Shown here in pieces: positions 55,801-63,815 of a DNA stretch of 64,000 nt (position 1 is its first letter; each line of letters starts with the position of its first letter). The position numbers and the translations under genes were made by a program. A model generated the notes under the pieces. It searched no databases. It was not told the origin of the DNA and worked only from the letters and a program-made list of their open reading frames with translations. The DNA is from Ochrobactrum sp. CM-21-5 (GTDB lineage Bacteria > Pseudomonadota > Alphaproteobacteria > Rhizobiales > Rhizobiaceae): assembly GCF_014253075.1 (NCBI RefSeq), contig NZ_JACLZJ010000004.1, positions 1 through 64,000 of the forward strand, in the 5' to 3' direction.

Positions 55801-58611
55801 ACCGCCATTACCGCCACCGCCACCCACCGATTGAGCAACGATTGCCGTCGAAAACTGGCCTGTCGTTCGAATGAGATCGGCAGCAGTAATAAGATTAACT
55901 GTGCCACCATTACCGCCGCCTGCGCCGCTGCCGCCAACGCCCGCGCTGATAGTTCCCGCACCACCACCGCTCGCAGCCACGCCAGCAGTAATACTGCCAC
56001 CACCATTACCGCCGCCGCCGCCGATTGATTGCGCAAGCAAAGCGGATGAGCTGTTACCGCGTGTGGTAATGTCTGCATCAGTGTAAACTCGGACGAGGCC
56101 GCCATTGCCGCCGCTGCCGCCCGAACCGCCGACACCAACAGATACGCTGCCCGAAAAGATCAGCGAACCGCTGCCAGTTGCAGCTACCGCTAAACCACCA
56201 TTGCCGCCGCCGCCGCCGACCGACTGGAAAATCATTCCAGCCGAACGCTCGCCGGTTGTCACAACGCTGCCGGAAAAACCGGAGGCGATCAGATTGCCGC
56301 TACGATCGACTTCACCGACACGCACCTCGCCGCCAGTACCGCCCGATCCGCCTGAACCGCCAACCCCAATGGCCAAGGAGCCCGAAACAGGTCCTGCAGA
56401 AACAGCTGCAGAGATCGCGTAACCGCCATTACCGCCGCCGCCGCCAACCGATTGCAGCAAAATGCCCGCTGCATCGGCGCCTGCAGTTTGAACAACCGCA
56501 TCGCCACTTCCGGTCAAGATCGCAGCGCCGCCTGCACCGCCATTGCCACCTGCACCGCCAACCGAAATCGAAGCTGCACCAAATGCACCAACGGCCGCGC
56601 TGATTGCGCCGCCGCCATTGCCGCCGCCGCCACCAATCGATTGCACGAACACGCCGGTCGAACGATCACCGGACGTGCTAATAAGCGAGGGCTGACTGGC
56701 GTTCGTGTCGGACAGGGCCACATTGACGTTGCCGCCCGCGCCACCTGCACCGCCTTTGCCACCAACTCCCACGCCTGCGAAGAGACCAACGGACCCCAAC
56801 GATCCGCCATTGCCACCCCCGCCGCCAATCGATTGCGCAAGGATGCCCATGGCATCATTGCCCTTGGTCGTAATCAGACCGTCATTGGTGACATTAACCG
56901 TTGATCCGGCTCCGCCGCCATCACCACTGCCGCCGACCGCAACCATGCCGCCGCTAGAGCCGCCATCACCGCCACCGCCGCCAATTGATTGCGCAATAAC
57001 GCCGCGAGCGCCATCACCTTCAGTGTCGATACGACCGTTGTTTATAACGGATACGGTAGAACCGCTACCGCCTTTCGCCCCATTTCCGCCTATGCTGACC
57101 AGACCATAGGCATCAGCGCCCTGGCCACCAGACCCACCAATTGACTGCGCCATAATGCCGTCAGCGAGATTACCGACTGTGTGGATCGTTCCGCTTCCCG
57201 TATTTGACACGCTTACCGCGCCGCCCGAGCCGCCATTCGATCCGACGCCACCCATGGCAAGCGCGATCTGGCCCGCGGCGGTGCCCCCGGCGCCACCCCC
57301 GCCGCCAATTGATTGCGCCATGATGCCGCGTGATGCCAAACCCTTGGTCTGGATTGCGCCGCCATTGCCGACAGTAACTTCACCGCCATTACCGCCATTA
57401 TCTGCTTGACCAATCAGCGAAACTAGCAAGTTTCCGCTGGTTCCGTCTGAACCGCCCGAACCGCCGATCGACTGCGCGGAGATACCATTGGAATAATCTT
57501 GTTCCGTCAGGATCTGAGCGCCAGCATAGGTGTTGACGTTTACCTGACCGCCATTGCCCCCATAACCGCCGCTTCCAGCTTTGCCGACAAGGCCCCATTG
57601 GTCGCCGCCATTGCCCCCATTGTTGCTCACACTCAGAGCATAGATACCGTGGGTATTCTGGCCGTCAGTTGAGATTGTGCCGTACTGATCGACTGTGACA
57701 TTGCCGCCATTTGAAGAATGTCCACCGGTGCCACCGCCAGGTGCCGCAAAACCGTCGCCACCATCGCCTGCTTTGCCGCTTCGGCTATAGGCAAAAATGC
57801 CATGGTTCGCATCGCCGGTTGTTTTGATAGTGCTTGACGAGGACTGCGTGGCGTTAACATTGCCCCCTGCTCCTCCGTCGCCACCATCGCGACCACTCCA
57901 GAAGCTCGCATAGGAATTACCTCCCTTGCCACCGTTGCCTCCAACACTACCGATTTTCCAGCCTATATTGGATGTAGCATTGACGTTGCTACTCAGCGTC
58001 TGTGTGTTGGTGAGTCCGGTGGCACCATCGCCGCCTGAAGATGGCGGTACAAACAACGCACCAGCGCGGCCGTCGTTGCCATTCTTGCCATAATTGACCT
58101 GATTAATACCGCTTGGTCCGGACACGTTGATAGGTGGAGTCAGTACTCCTTCTGAACCGGAACTGTTGAAGTTGGCATTGAAAGCAGCCGTGGACTGACC
58201 GAGCGAAAATGTGGCACTGTCAGTAGCTTCAGCACTGGTCACGATAGCTGTGCCGTCGCTGACCGATGTCACGGTAAATGCCACGGGTGGCGTATCATTG
58301 TTATAGAACACCTCACCAGCGGTTTTAACGAGAAATGTGTAACCATCGGCGGTTTCAACGAACGCAGTGTTGCCAGCGGTCGCGGTTCCTGCGGGGTCAA
58401 TCCTCAAGGCACTGACTGTTGTCGTAGCGCCAGTGACGGGATTTGTAACTGTCTGCCCAATTGATGATGTCTTTGAGGGTTGCGGTAGCGGTTGAGCGTC
58501 GGCATAGGCGGCAGGAATACTGATCGCTACCTGAATACTCATCAGAACGGCAAGCCGCCCCGACTTGCCTATAGGTATCTCCAATGCACGCACGCGCTTT
58601 TCGTCTGACAT
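46897..58611 (-). CDS. giant glycine-repeat autotransporter adhesin
   Basis: A 3904-residue type V secreted protein. ATG 58611 has AGAGGGG upstream. The N-terminus has a long polar leader and hydrophobic segment ending AAYADAQ, an extended signal peptide. From about residue 370 to 2950 there are about 45 copies of a 45-65 residue unit built on (A/V)QS(I/V/L)GGGGGNGG with GTV..FG/TSG and (G)IGGSGG..GG turns, which should fold as a long beta-helix. The last ~270 residues (from the CYWMSAST region to LGLRF) form a 12-strand autotransporter barrel ending in Phe. It is likely a surface adhesin like BmaC-type proteins of Brucella. No cysteine-rich or protease domain was noticed. Confidence 0.9.
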   Translation of the reverse strand: MSDEKRVRALEIPIGKSGRLAVLMSIQVAISIPAAYADAQPLPQPSKTSSIGQTVTNPVTGATTTVSALRIDPAGTATAGNTAFVETADGYTFLVKTAGEVFYNNDTPPVAFTVTSVSDGTAIVTSAEATDSATFSLGQSTAAFNANFNSSGSEGVLTPPINVSGPSGINQVNYGKNGNDGRAGALFVPPSSGGDGATGLTNTQTLSSNVNATSNIGWKIGSVGGNGGKGGNSYASFWSGRDGGDGGAGGNVNATQSSSSTIKTTGDANHGIFAYSRSGKAGDGGDGFAAPGGGTGGHSSNGGNVTVDQYGTISTDGQNTHGIYALSVSNNGGNGGDQWGLVGKAGSGGYGGNGGQVNVNTYAGAQILTEQDYSNGISAQSIGGSGGSDGTSGNLLVSLIGQADNGGNGGEVTVGNGGAIQTKGLASRGIMAQSIGGGGGAGGTAAGQIALAMGGVGSNGGSGGAVSVSNTGSGTIHTVGNLADGIMAQSIGGSGGQGADAYGLVSIGGNGAKGGSGSTVSVINNGRIDTEGDGARGVIAQSIGGGGGDGGSSGGMVAVGGSGDGGGAGSTVNVTNDGLITTKGNDAMGILAQSIGGGGGNGGSLGSVGLFAGVGVGGKGGAGGAGGNVNVALSDTNASQPSLISTSGDRSTGVFVQSIGGGGGNGGGAISAAVGAFGAASISVGGAGGNGGAGGAAILTGSGDAVVQTAGADAAGILLQSVGGGGGNGGYAISAAVSAGPVSGSLAIGVGGSGGSGGTGGEVRVGEVDRSGNLIASGFSGSVVTTGERSAGMIFQSVGGGGGNGGLAVAATGSGSLIFSGSVSVGVGGSGGSGGNGGLVRVYTDADITTRGNSSSALLAQSIGGGGGNGGGSITAGVAASGGGAGTISAGVGGSGAGGGNGGTVNLITAADLIRTTGQFSTAIVAQSVGGGGGNGGYTIAAAAVGAGAGTGAVNVGIGGSGAGGGNGGSVTATSNGTILTEGFASSGFVAQSIGGGGGNGGFNITPSLSGAGTGSGAISVGLGGSGAGGGNGGEVKLTVNNDVLTRGAQSSAVVAQSIGGGGGNGGFNVTATGSGAGTDSGAVSVGLGGSSGSGGTGGQVDSHVTGNLATLGDQSTALLVQSLGGGGGNGGMNISATVAVTGTGSAGVSVGIGGSGGDGGNAGAADNTINGNVQTSGDDASGVVVQSAGGGGGNGAINISGAVSVSGNGSGAASVGIGGSGGSGGTGSAASNKMAGNVFTKGDRSGGVIVQSLGGGGGKGGVNVTGAVSLASQNSGAVGLGIGGFGGSGGSASTASNDLTGNIGTQGADATGVLVQSVGGGGGNGSINVDGALSISGNGSGVAAVGVGGFGGDGGFAGDVTGKYGGIVVTSGDRSSGIVAQSLGGGGGNGGINISGGLSVAPQLSGALGSGIGGFGGNGGGAGSVDQTVIGYVETHGVDSIGILSQSLGGGGGNGSLNVSGAVSLSRQTSAAVALGVGGFGGGGADAGALTESDITGGVLTFGDRSSAVVTQSLGGGGGNGGMTVSDTLNLSQQNGGTASLGLGGFGGSGGNGGDVMSKVRVTDTYDHITTIGDESIAVMAQSVGGGGGTGGLNVSGSVSLTGQSGTAAALGLGGFGGAGGNAGSVGLDVIGTVNTFGDRTIGLLAQSLGGGGGVGGTNVSGPLALTKPTGSNTVFSVSAGVGGFGGNGGDASAVDLSYSGVLTALPRTINSDGSVVINEAQGADGVVAQSIGGGGGQGGLNVSGGIAINGKLGGGQSDSSESYGVQIGVGGFGGAGGNASTVKVNIHDGTKIFSYGSGRSGILAQSVGGGGGNGGVNASGGIVSDTSLIVGIGGKAGSAGLAKDVTVTARADIMVGGLVKGSDKLSRDESSAGILAQSIGGGGGNGGLNSSGGVAIKKDENIPSITFGVGGTGGKGNISGDVIVDHVGTILVEGNRKHGILAQSIAGGGGNGALNISGQLNLGTSGGPGGLTDLSIVAGVGGNGGIGADAGKVDVLSNGAIKANGDESRGIYAQSIGGGGGTGGMNIGAVVTKDSSPVAISVGGKGAGGGNASNINIKRGTKNQSAGLIETNGLKAHGIEANSIGGGGGNAGVTITRGVSKTKTPNGEKDATDIADNAIESSESKSNNSITVAVGGDAGNAGQGGKVTISQFGNIVTHKRGSYGIFAQSIGGGGGNAAINTGSLVEGLGLEKLIGNEKFGGDTEPVLEELLLEQGEDASKKGISIAVGGSAGVGGAGDDVIVDNTGIIATQAADAHGMFAQSVGGGGGNASSNLLKTGGRDGNIGIAIGRTGGTGGTGGNVTIKNDGQVRTQGNRSHGLFAQSIGGGGGNSTIISASLNTPKDSDNTSNSFSANIGLQGGKGGTSGNVDINTGGTLYTQGDNSHGILAQSVGGGGGNGGGATGSAGQFTSYSLNIGGAGGTGDRSGSVNVMSMARIATEGRDSIGIVAQSIGGAGGTGGYANSGISSRNIQKNALTGNKTGTTTSINIGGTGGEGMASDDVTVANGGVLTTLGDGAHGIMAQSVGGGGGKGGLVENTIVNLRSTIASTSTLSIGGNGGTGAVSGNVSVTNTSDIGTEGQKAAGIFAQAVGGGGGDAQHVRNIIAGSDADNSTRNALLIGGSGGSGGAAGKVDVKNATGARIITDGNESHGIFAQSIGGGGGNGGEVLSVTVTKPSSTANSEQGLQLGIGGSGADGGTGGAVDVVNDGLIVTRGDKAHGILAQSIGGGGGNGGYSVTGSLALQKGTESNPSVALNIGGSGGSGNAAGAVTVTNTGEINVSGSQSYGVLAQSVGGGGGNGGMAVALSLNDLVNQARGQSYSKIAIGGAGGDGADGGDVTVNHSGTIRVSGENSYGIFAQSVGGGGGNAALSISTPAVMAADYIISTALGARTGTKGSAGVVTVNSTGDIIVTGAGSQAIFSQSVNGGGGNVDTFLDFAKASEGATEGAAATSLTNSLSLGGNDVDGNNGATISQSHQGNIVTTSDRSAGMLMQSIGGGGGLSTTTMASSIARDFTLNAMLGAINTDDSSGGDVIASRKGNVSTFGNLSGGGLAQSIGGGGGRMVVSGADRSEGSGQRNAVVTLGADPSMRNNGGAIELTLNGTVSTRGDNASGQIVQSIGAGGGEAYLTGIDHTQLTLGASDGSTGDGGDILVDNVGDFSTTGARSHGFVLQSIGGGGGLVDTNLAKTSIELLLSDDNAGNGGAIDFTNQGNIVVTGADSIGILAQSLGGGGGSVDGLFHGSAGGSGQGGSITLDLTGNILSLGERGIAVLAQSEGKDGTDTIDVALNGVIIGGSNGQPNNDAIAETAAVMIDGGTANTLSLSSDSFLMALNNRIISGSDGSDQVTLNGRAVGNIDLGGGVNSMAVTQGASFYAQNEINLGAYGQMRIDGNLYLGGVAYYTPNTALSARMAGSEFAVTQNVSQTTALTGSLSFTNTATYTADVYFRQDTVSGGKSDLINVTGDATIAGTVMPVLHQLDRLQPLVLVNAGGVAANNGTTVVGTAVMSYEIGLNGPTGEGSSINLIPHADFRMTGMNSNQTLTAEHAARVLSGQGSVAMGPMFALIANMQTSGEVLNAIDNLSSQDYATTQVDALQSGYRFARTMADCGYDNFAARMGDSKNCYWMSASTGRLDRDPSFQNRSFETQSSGVYAGVRMPLAEDLYLGVGTGLEDFSLSSGDRFSSEGHRALLGVSLAKYKGPWELYGILNGGTARYDSTRLIDIYGALPGGDPVIGGTATVKQRISQANFQIGTAYRYQPTDGAFYLRPAMDFDASYLYSGSATESNSAYGLQLDSTGQWVLSATPSLELGVEAAITSSLMMQAYLRGEVSFANKDDVYINATFAGASATDGTFRNYSQFGDVTGRLDTGLIFYDAAKTTRFTFGYQGQWSEKTVGHTATMNLGLRF

Positions 58612-59363
58612 GACGCCGCCCCTCTCTTAATGTTCACCCGTGTTCAGGCATCGGCAAGCGTGCGAAGATGCATCTAAACTTGATGGAGCTTGAATCAATT
58701 TTATGGAAATTCCGGAAAGTGCTGACCTTACCTTCAGCCTAAAGTAGAGTTAAGTCCAGCGCTCATTTTTTCAAACTAACAATGTAAAAAATATTCACAA
58801 TGGCACAAAATTGTTGGCAATATATAGGAGGGAATTACTATAATTCTAAGTTTAAACGATTAAGGTTTTATTATGTACTTGGTTGCATGTGATTGGTGAG
58901 TTGATGGTGGCTGAACTATGTTCAGCTGTAAGTACATTCTTTGGCTCACAGCCATTTGACTTCGGCCATGTGTTCCGCGCTGGTCGGGAGCGATCCGCGT
59001 CGCCGTGGTTTCCGCATTGCGCACCGCAAGCCAGCCGCACCCTTGGTCTCACCGGTTTTGATCACCGTTAGCATAGGACTTGAACAATCGGCCGAGAATT
59101 CCCGTCAGCTGATGCGGCGACGCGAGTGGGTCAAGAGGCATTTTAAATTAGCGCCATCAGCAACTGCACTAAGTCGCAACCAACATGTGACGCGAAATCG
59201 CATGTCTGAAATGTGCGTAATAACGATCTCGCAGATCCAGTCGTACCGGCCCCCGTGGTTAAGGTTACAGTGCCTGTCCTTTACTGTTATAATAAACAGC
59301 TCCTCTTCATATTGTTTGGATGTAACATATGGTGCATCAAAATATTATAGAGAAGCGATTTTC
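58612..59363. other. AT-rich intergenic stretch
   Basis: About 750 bases between divergent genes for the autotransporter and the catalase-LodA fusion. An open frame continues upstream from the fusion gene to 58941, but it has no family match and no ribosome site, so I treat it as untranslated. A GC-richer patch at about 58950-59160 differs from its AT-rich surroundings and may be an old insertion; I cannot name it. Confidence 0.45.
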
Positions 59364-62300
59364 ATGATTAGATATACTTATGATTACATAAAACAAAAAT
59401 ATCAAATGAATAAAGATCTTAACGAGGATATAAGAACCGTAGTCGACGGATTTATTTACAACAAGCAGTATAAGAACTTTAAAGACGGTCAAACCCCTGG
59501 CAGGCGCGCCGCATTTATGAAAACGCATGGGGGCGCATATGCAAAGTTCACAATTTCTCACGCAGAATTGGACGATAACGATCCGAATACTGGCGAGATT
59601 AAGCGAGGTTTGTTTTCCAAAGAGGCGGAGTACGAAGCCTGGGTCCGGTTTGCTAGCGATATAAACTTTGATAAGAAAGATCAGCACAGCACAGTTGGAT
59701 GCAGTATCAAACTATTCAATGTCCCTGGATTGAATGTTCTCGATTATAAGGCATCGAAAGATGGTGAAAGCCAGCTCACTACAGTTGATTTTGCACTACA
59801 GAATTATCCCGTATTTTTTGCCAGGGATGCGCATCAAATGGCAGGCTACAAAGCGGCAGCACAGCAAGGTGCGGATGCTCTGAAACAGTTTAAAGAGCAG
59901 CCGGCCAACCAGCAACTTGCAAAAATAATAAACAAAATGATGGCTCAGGATCCCTCCAGTGTCCTGGCAGAAACATACTGGAGCTGTGTACCATTCATTC
60001 TCGGGATTCCAGAGAACGGCTCCCTTGGACGGTTATGTAAGTACATTTTGACGCCTCGCAAAAATCAGCCCACACTTCCTCCGAAAGAGAAAACGAGGGC
60101 AGGTTTTTTAAGGGAGGACTTGATTGATAACATCAAGGCATCCTCATATTTTTTTGATTTTTATATCCACTTGAGGACATCCAACCTTCAGTCTGCAGAC
60201 GATGCTTCTGATAACTGGACAGATCCGAATAATACGTCGCCAGATGTAGCTCCTTTCGGAACAAATGATACAAATCATATCTATAAAGTAGGAACGCTGG
60301 AGATATTACAACAGAATATAGCGCAACGAGGGCAAGACGAGTACATCGAAACGCTCGCTTTCAATCCTTGGCGAACCCTGCCTGATAATATTCCCTATGG
60401 GGAAATAGCCCTTGCGCGTAGAATTTCTTATGAAATCGCTGCGAAAAGCAGGCGGGATTTAAATGGGCAGCCGGTAGGTGAGCCCATACTACCACGTCCG
60501 CTTGCGTTTAACGACGCGCCCTACGGCGCTGCGGAACATGATATCCCTTGGTCGGATATCAGTACTAATCCAGCACCAGCACCAGGGCCAGGGCCAGAGG
60601 CAGATACAGAAATTGTACGTGTCGCCATTCATCCTGGTATTGGCGTTGCCCGCGTTGGAAACAGCGAGCTGCCGGGAGACGACTGGATAATTGACCAAGA
60701 CAATTACCACGATATTTATATCGGTCCCGAAACTGATACACCTCCCCCGATGACCCTCGACCGGATTCGAGATAAGAGCAGCAAGATTAAACGTCAGGCA
60801 GCTCGTTTCAGACTCTACGGATTTAACGCGAAGGGAGAGGTCGTTAAGGAAATTCTTCCAAGCGACCCGAATACGAGTATCGCGTGGAGCGTAACGCTCG
60901 CCAACAGAAAAGCCCAATGGTTCACGTTTGAACATGCTTGGGATAAAGCCTTCTTTTTTTCGGAGAATGATAAACCTTCGGGCTTGAGAAACCCCCTAGT
61001 CAGCGACAGGGCTTCTCTCGCTGTCACACCTGAAAAAATGACAATTTCAGGCAAAGCTCAGCGGTCCACTCCCATTAAGGGCAAATTTAAATCGATCGAC
61101 GTAACGTTAGGGGAACTGCGCACGGACAGTGATGGAAGGCTTCTAATATTAGGCGGCAAAGGAGGTGCAGGAACATCTGCGAGCGCTTCCGATCCAGACT
61201 ACAAAGTATTGAATGGCAATGGTGGGACCTTCAATAACGCTCAAAGCTGGTATGATGATATCTCTGATGGTCCAGTCCATGCGGAAGTAGTTATCAATGG
61301 TAAAAGCTATGACGTAGATTCCGCTTGGGTCATTACCGCTCCGCCTAATTACGCTCCGGATATTGTTGGTTTTAGAACGCTGTATGAGCTTTTGGAGGAG
61401 GTTTATATCGAAGCCGGCATGCTACCGATGCCTGAGGAAGTCTCATTTACGAAACACATACTTCCAAGCTTACAGCGCTTGTCCAAACTTTCTTGGGTAA
61501 ATGAAGGATTTCACGATATTTTTGGCCCCGGAAAGCAATACGATTTTGAAAACCTTGATAGTATAAGCATGCTTAAAACAGTACGGAAGGCGGGGAATGA
61601 TATTTATAAGTCAGCACGGAAAAGCATTTTTGAAAAATTTCATCACCGATATAATTCAAAGACAGATCCGAATAGCTGGCCTCTACTTTATGGAGATGCT
61701 TTTGGAGAGGATGGTAATAAGTCTGGTCCGTTTTTAAATGTTGAAAATCCGGAAGATATGTCGTCGCTTTCTTCCATCAGGTATGCTTGGTTTAAGAAAT
61801 GGGCAGACGGTGATTTTATAGACGACACAGCGTCGTCACCCCAAAACTATACGTCTATTGACGATGTTCCATTAAGCGATCAGCCGGCCATGTTGGATAA
61901 GGCGGCTTTACATTTCTGTCTTGCCGATGCGTTTCATCCTGGCTGCGAGGTTACTTGGCCGATGCGCCACGTCAGTATTTATCGCGCTCCCTATAGAATT
62001 CGCGAAGCCGCACCAGATAAATTCCATGAACCTGCACTAAATGATACTTTTGACTACATAGCAGCTCACACTCCAGGGGGAGCGTTGGCTGCTCAGCCTC
62101 CCGGTGGCCTAACGCGCTGGATGGCGCTTCCATGGCATGGCGATACGGCGCGTTGCAGAGCGGGCTATGATGCCGATTATGGACAGTACACGCCGGCATA
62201 TTGGCCAGCGCGAGTGCCAAATCATGTCTTAACTCAGGAAAGCTATGGCGAAGTGATGAATCGCTTTGGTGACGAAAAGTCTCGACAAGAGGCTTTCAAC

Positions 62301-62492
62301 ACGCGTGAAAATTGGTGGCGGCATTTATCAGCTAATCCAGACAGCCGCGACCGCGCCGACGAAGAGGAGCAAACCCAGTACATGATAAATAACTATGACA
62401 GAATGGGTATTATTCTCCGTACGGACGGGCCCGAAAAATTGTCCGGGGTGCCCGAGGAGCTCTATGTGGAATATTCCAACGTACAAAAATGA
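59364..62492 (+). CDS. catalase-like domain fused to LodA-type CTQ oxidase
   Basis: A 1042-residue fusion. ATG 59364 is placed just before the first conserved segment; AGAGAAG lies about 10 bases upstream. Residues about 45-370 match the y4iL-like catalase-related family (RRAAFMKTHGG, FASDINF, NPWRTLPDN, ARRISYE); the position of the usual distal His of HxKxHG is Phe51. A Pro/Gly linker at about 403-412 follows. Residues 416-1042 are LodA/GoxA-like (HPGIGVARVGN, LILGGKG, SAWVITAPPNYAP, LTRWMALPWHGD). LodA enzymes use a Cys-Trp quinone cofactor; candidates here are Cys852 or Cys861 with Trp919 or Trp924. They oxidise amino acids to aldehydes or keto acids with H2O2, NH3 release. LodB is encoded directly after. 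Confidence 0.85.
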   Translation: MIRYTYDYIKQKYQMNKDLNEDIRTVVDGFIYNKQYKNFKDGQTPGRRAAFMKTHGGAYAKFTISHAELDDNDPNTGEIKRGLFSKEAEYEAWVRFASDINFDKKDQHSTVGCSIKLFNVPGLNVLDYKASKDGESQLTTVDFALQNYPVFFARDAHQMAGYKAAAQQGADALKQFKEQPANQQLAKIINKMMAQDPSSVLAETYWSCVPFILGIPENGSLGRLCKYILTPRKNQPTLPPKEKTRAGFLREDLIDNIKASSYFFDFYIHLRTSNLQSADDASDNWTDPNNTSPDVAPFGTNDTNHIYKVGTLEILQQNIAQRGQDEYIETLAFNPWRTLPDNIPYGEIALARRISYEIAAKSRRDLNGQPVGEPILPRPLAFNDAPYGAAEHDIPWSDISTNPAPAPGPGPEADTEIVRVAIHPGIGVARVGNSELPGDDWIIDQDNYHDIYIGPETDTPPPMTLDRIRDKSSKIKRQAARFRLYGFNAKGEVVKEILPSDPNTSIAWSVTLANRKAQWFTFEHAWDKAFFFSENDKPSGLRNPLVSDRASLAVTPEKMTISGKAQRSTPIKGKFKSIDVTLGELRTDSDGRLLILGGKGGAGTSASASDPDYKVLNGNGGTFNNAQSWYDDISDGPVHAEVVINGKSYDVDSAWVITAPPNYAPDIVGFRTLYELLEEVYIEAGMLPMPEEVSFTKHILPSLQRLSKLSWVNEGFHDIFGPGKQYDFENLDSISMLKTVRKAGNDIYKSARKSIFEKFHHRYNSKTDPNSWPLLYGDAFGEDGNKSGPFLNVENPEDMSSLSSIRYAWFKKWADGDFIDDTASSPQNYTSIDDVPLSDQPAMLDKAALHFCLADAFHPGCEVTWPMRHVSIYRAPYRIREAAPDKFHEPALNDTFDYIAAHTPGGALAAQPPGGLTRWMALPWHGDTARCRAGYDADYGQYTPAYWPARVPNHVLTQESYGEVMNRFGDEKSRQEAFNTRENWWRHLSANPDSRDRADEEEQTQYMINNYDRMGIILRTDGPEKLSGVPEELYVEYSNVQK

Positions 62493-63547
62493 TATACGAC
62501 TGTATTGTAATCGGAGGAGGCGCCGCGGGATCTGCGGCAGCCTTTACTCTTGCGAAAGCAGATTTTCGCGTATTATTGATCGATAGGATTGCCAAAAAAA
62601 CATCATACAAGATCGGGGAGAGTTTATCCGGCCAAGGGATTCAGTTGCTGAAAAAAAGCGGCCTTATCGAGCAAGTAAAATCCAACACTTACCTCGAAAA
62701 CCCTGGCGATTTATCTTCGTGGGGAACGGACGATTTAATACTAAAGGATTTTATTTTTAGTGCATATGGAAGCGGTTGGCACCTTGATCGGGTTGCCTTT
62801 GATAAGTGCCTTCAGGAAGCTGCGCAAATAGCTGGAGCAAAATTGTTCAATGGGCATGTTCGAAAGGTATCGAGGATCAAGCATTTGCATTGGGTCGTTC
62901 ATCTCGCGGATATGTCTTTTCAAGCACGATGGTTGATTGATGCCGGCGGTCGTCATGGAGCTGTATCTAGAAGCTTGGGAATAAAGCGCATAAGAGACAA
63001 GCCTTTGATTGCAGTGCACAGCTGGGGTCAAAACCGTTCCAGCGAACCGCGTACACTCGTGGAAGCTGTTTCAGCGGGGTGGTGGTATACTGCTCAACTG
63101 CCCAATAATCGGCGGGTAGTTGCCATGCATACTACGCCAGAGCATGCAAGATCTCTTTTACAAGACCCGCGAGCTTTCAAGAAAGAGATGGCGAATACAA
63201 TACACTTAAAACGGTATTGCAGCTTCAATGACTCGTGGGAGCGCCCGCGTGGCGTGGATGCCAGCGGATCGATGCTTGCAGCGACAGGAGGGGAGGATTG
63301 GATGGCAATTGGTGATGCTGCAATGACGTTTGACCCCTTGTCATCCCATGGCATTCTGAATGCTTTAGCCCACGGGATATTTGGAGCTGAAGCGATTATG
63401 AAGGCTCTGGGTGGATCATATTCCGAGTACGAGTCCCTTACCAAGAAAATGCTTACAAAAAGGCAGAATTATATAAATGATATGTCTTTTATTTACTCAA
63501 CTGAACGGAGATGGAAGAGTGATTTTTGGAAAAGAAAAATAAACTAA
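62489..63547 (+). CDS. lodB: LodB-like FAD-dependent maturation protein
   Basis: A 352-residue flavoprotein of the tryptophan-halogenase/geranylgeranyl-reductase-like superfamily. The FAD motif is VIGGGAAGSAAA at the N-terminus, followed by KIGESLSGQG, and the second FAD contact is MAIGDAAMTFDPLSSHG. In Marinomonas the LodB flavoprotein is required to build the Cys-Trp quinone in LodA and is itself not the oxidase. The start overlaps the LodA-like stop (ATGA), so the pair is translationally coupled. Base composition is AT-rich like its partner. Confidence 0.85.
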   Translation: MIYDCIVIGGGAAGSAAAFTLAKADFRVLLIDRIAKKTSYKIGESLSGQGIQLLKKSGLIEQVKSNTYLENPGDLSSWGTDDLILKDFIFSAYGSGWHLDRVAFDKCLQEAAQIAGAKLFNGHVRKVSRIKHLHWVVHLADMSFQARWLIDAGGRHGAVSRSLGIKRIRDKPLIAVHSWGQNRSSEPRTLVEAVSAGWWYTAQLPNNRRVVAMHTTPEHARSLLQDPRAFKKEMANTIHLKRYCSFNDSWERPRGVDASGSMLAATGGEDWMAIGDAAMTFDPLSSHGILNALAHGIFGAEAIMKALGGSYSEYESLTKKMLTKRQNYINDMSFIYSTERRWKSDFWKRKIN

Positions 63548-63650
63548 TAAAAGTAATATTGAAGAAAAATGTTGAATGATGATGTTGGGCGTGATCGGGG
63601 TCATTGCTCCCCGTTAGATTTCACGGCGCCCGAAATCATCCATAATTGTA

Positions 63651-63814
63651 GCGACGCACAATAAAGACTGCTTCGACGCGCAATCATCGGGCATTTCCGA
63701 CGCAATTTAAGTGAGATTATCGGAGCCTTCCGGCGCACATTATGTGAGACTGAACGCACGCTATGTGAGACGAACGCGCAATGATGCACTTCTGACGCAA
63801 ATTATTTGAGACGG
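63651..63814. repeat. array of seven ~20-bp degenerate repeats
   Basis: Seven copies of a unit close to GACGCACATTATGTGAGAC begin near 63651, 63674, 63698, 63731, 63754, 63772 and 63793; four keep the GTGAGAC/TTGAGAC tail. Spacing is 18-33 bases. Such arrays form the binding ends of some transposons and recombinase elements. It abuts the end of a broken gene on the minus strand. Confidence 0.65.
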
Positions 63815-63815
63815 A

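Noticed and set aside
48000-58000. Many rightward proline-rich frames
   Set aside because: They are antisense of the glycine repeats of the autotransporter (Gly codons read as Pro/Ala on the other strand).
46897-58611. Regular DNA repeats resembling a CRISPR or satellite array
   Set aside because: The repeats are in frame, of variable length and encode the autotransporter units; there are no unique spacers.
58941-59363. N-terminal extension of the catalase-LodA fusion
   Set aside because: The 141 upstream codons have no family match, odd composition and no ribosome site; the conserved domain begins after 59364.
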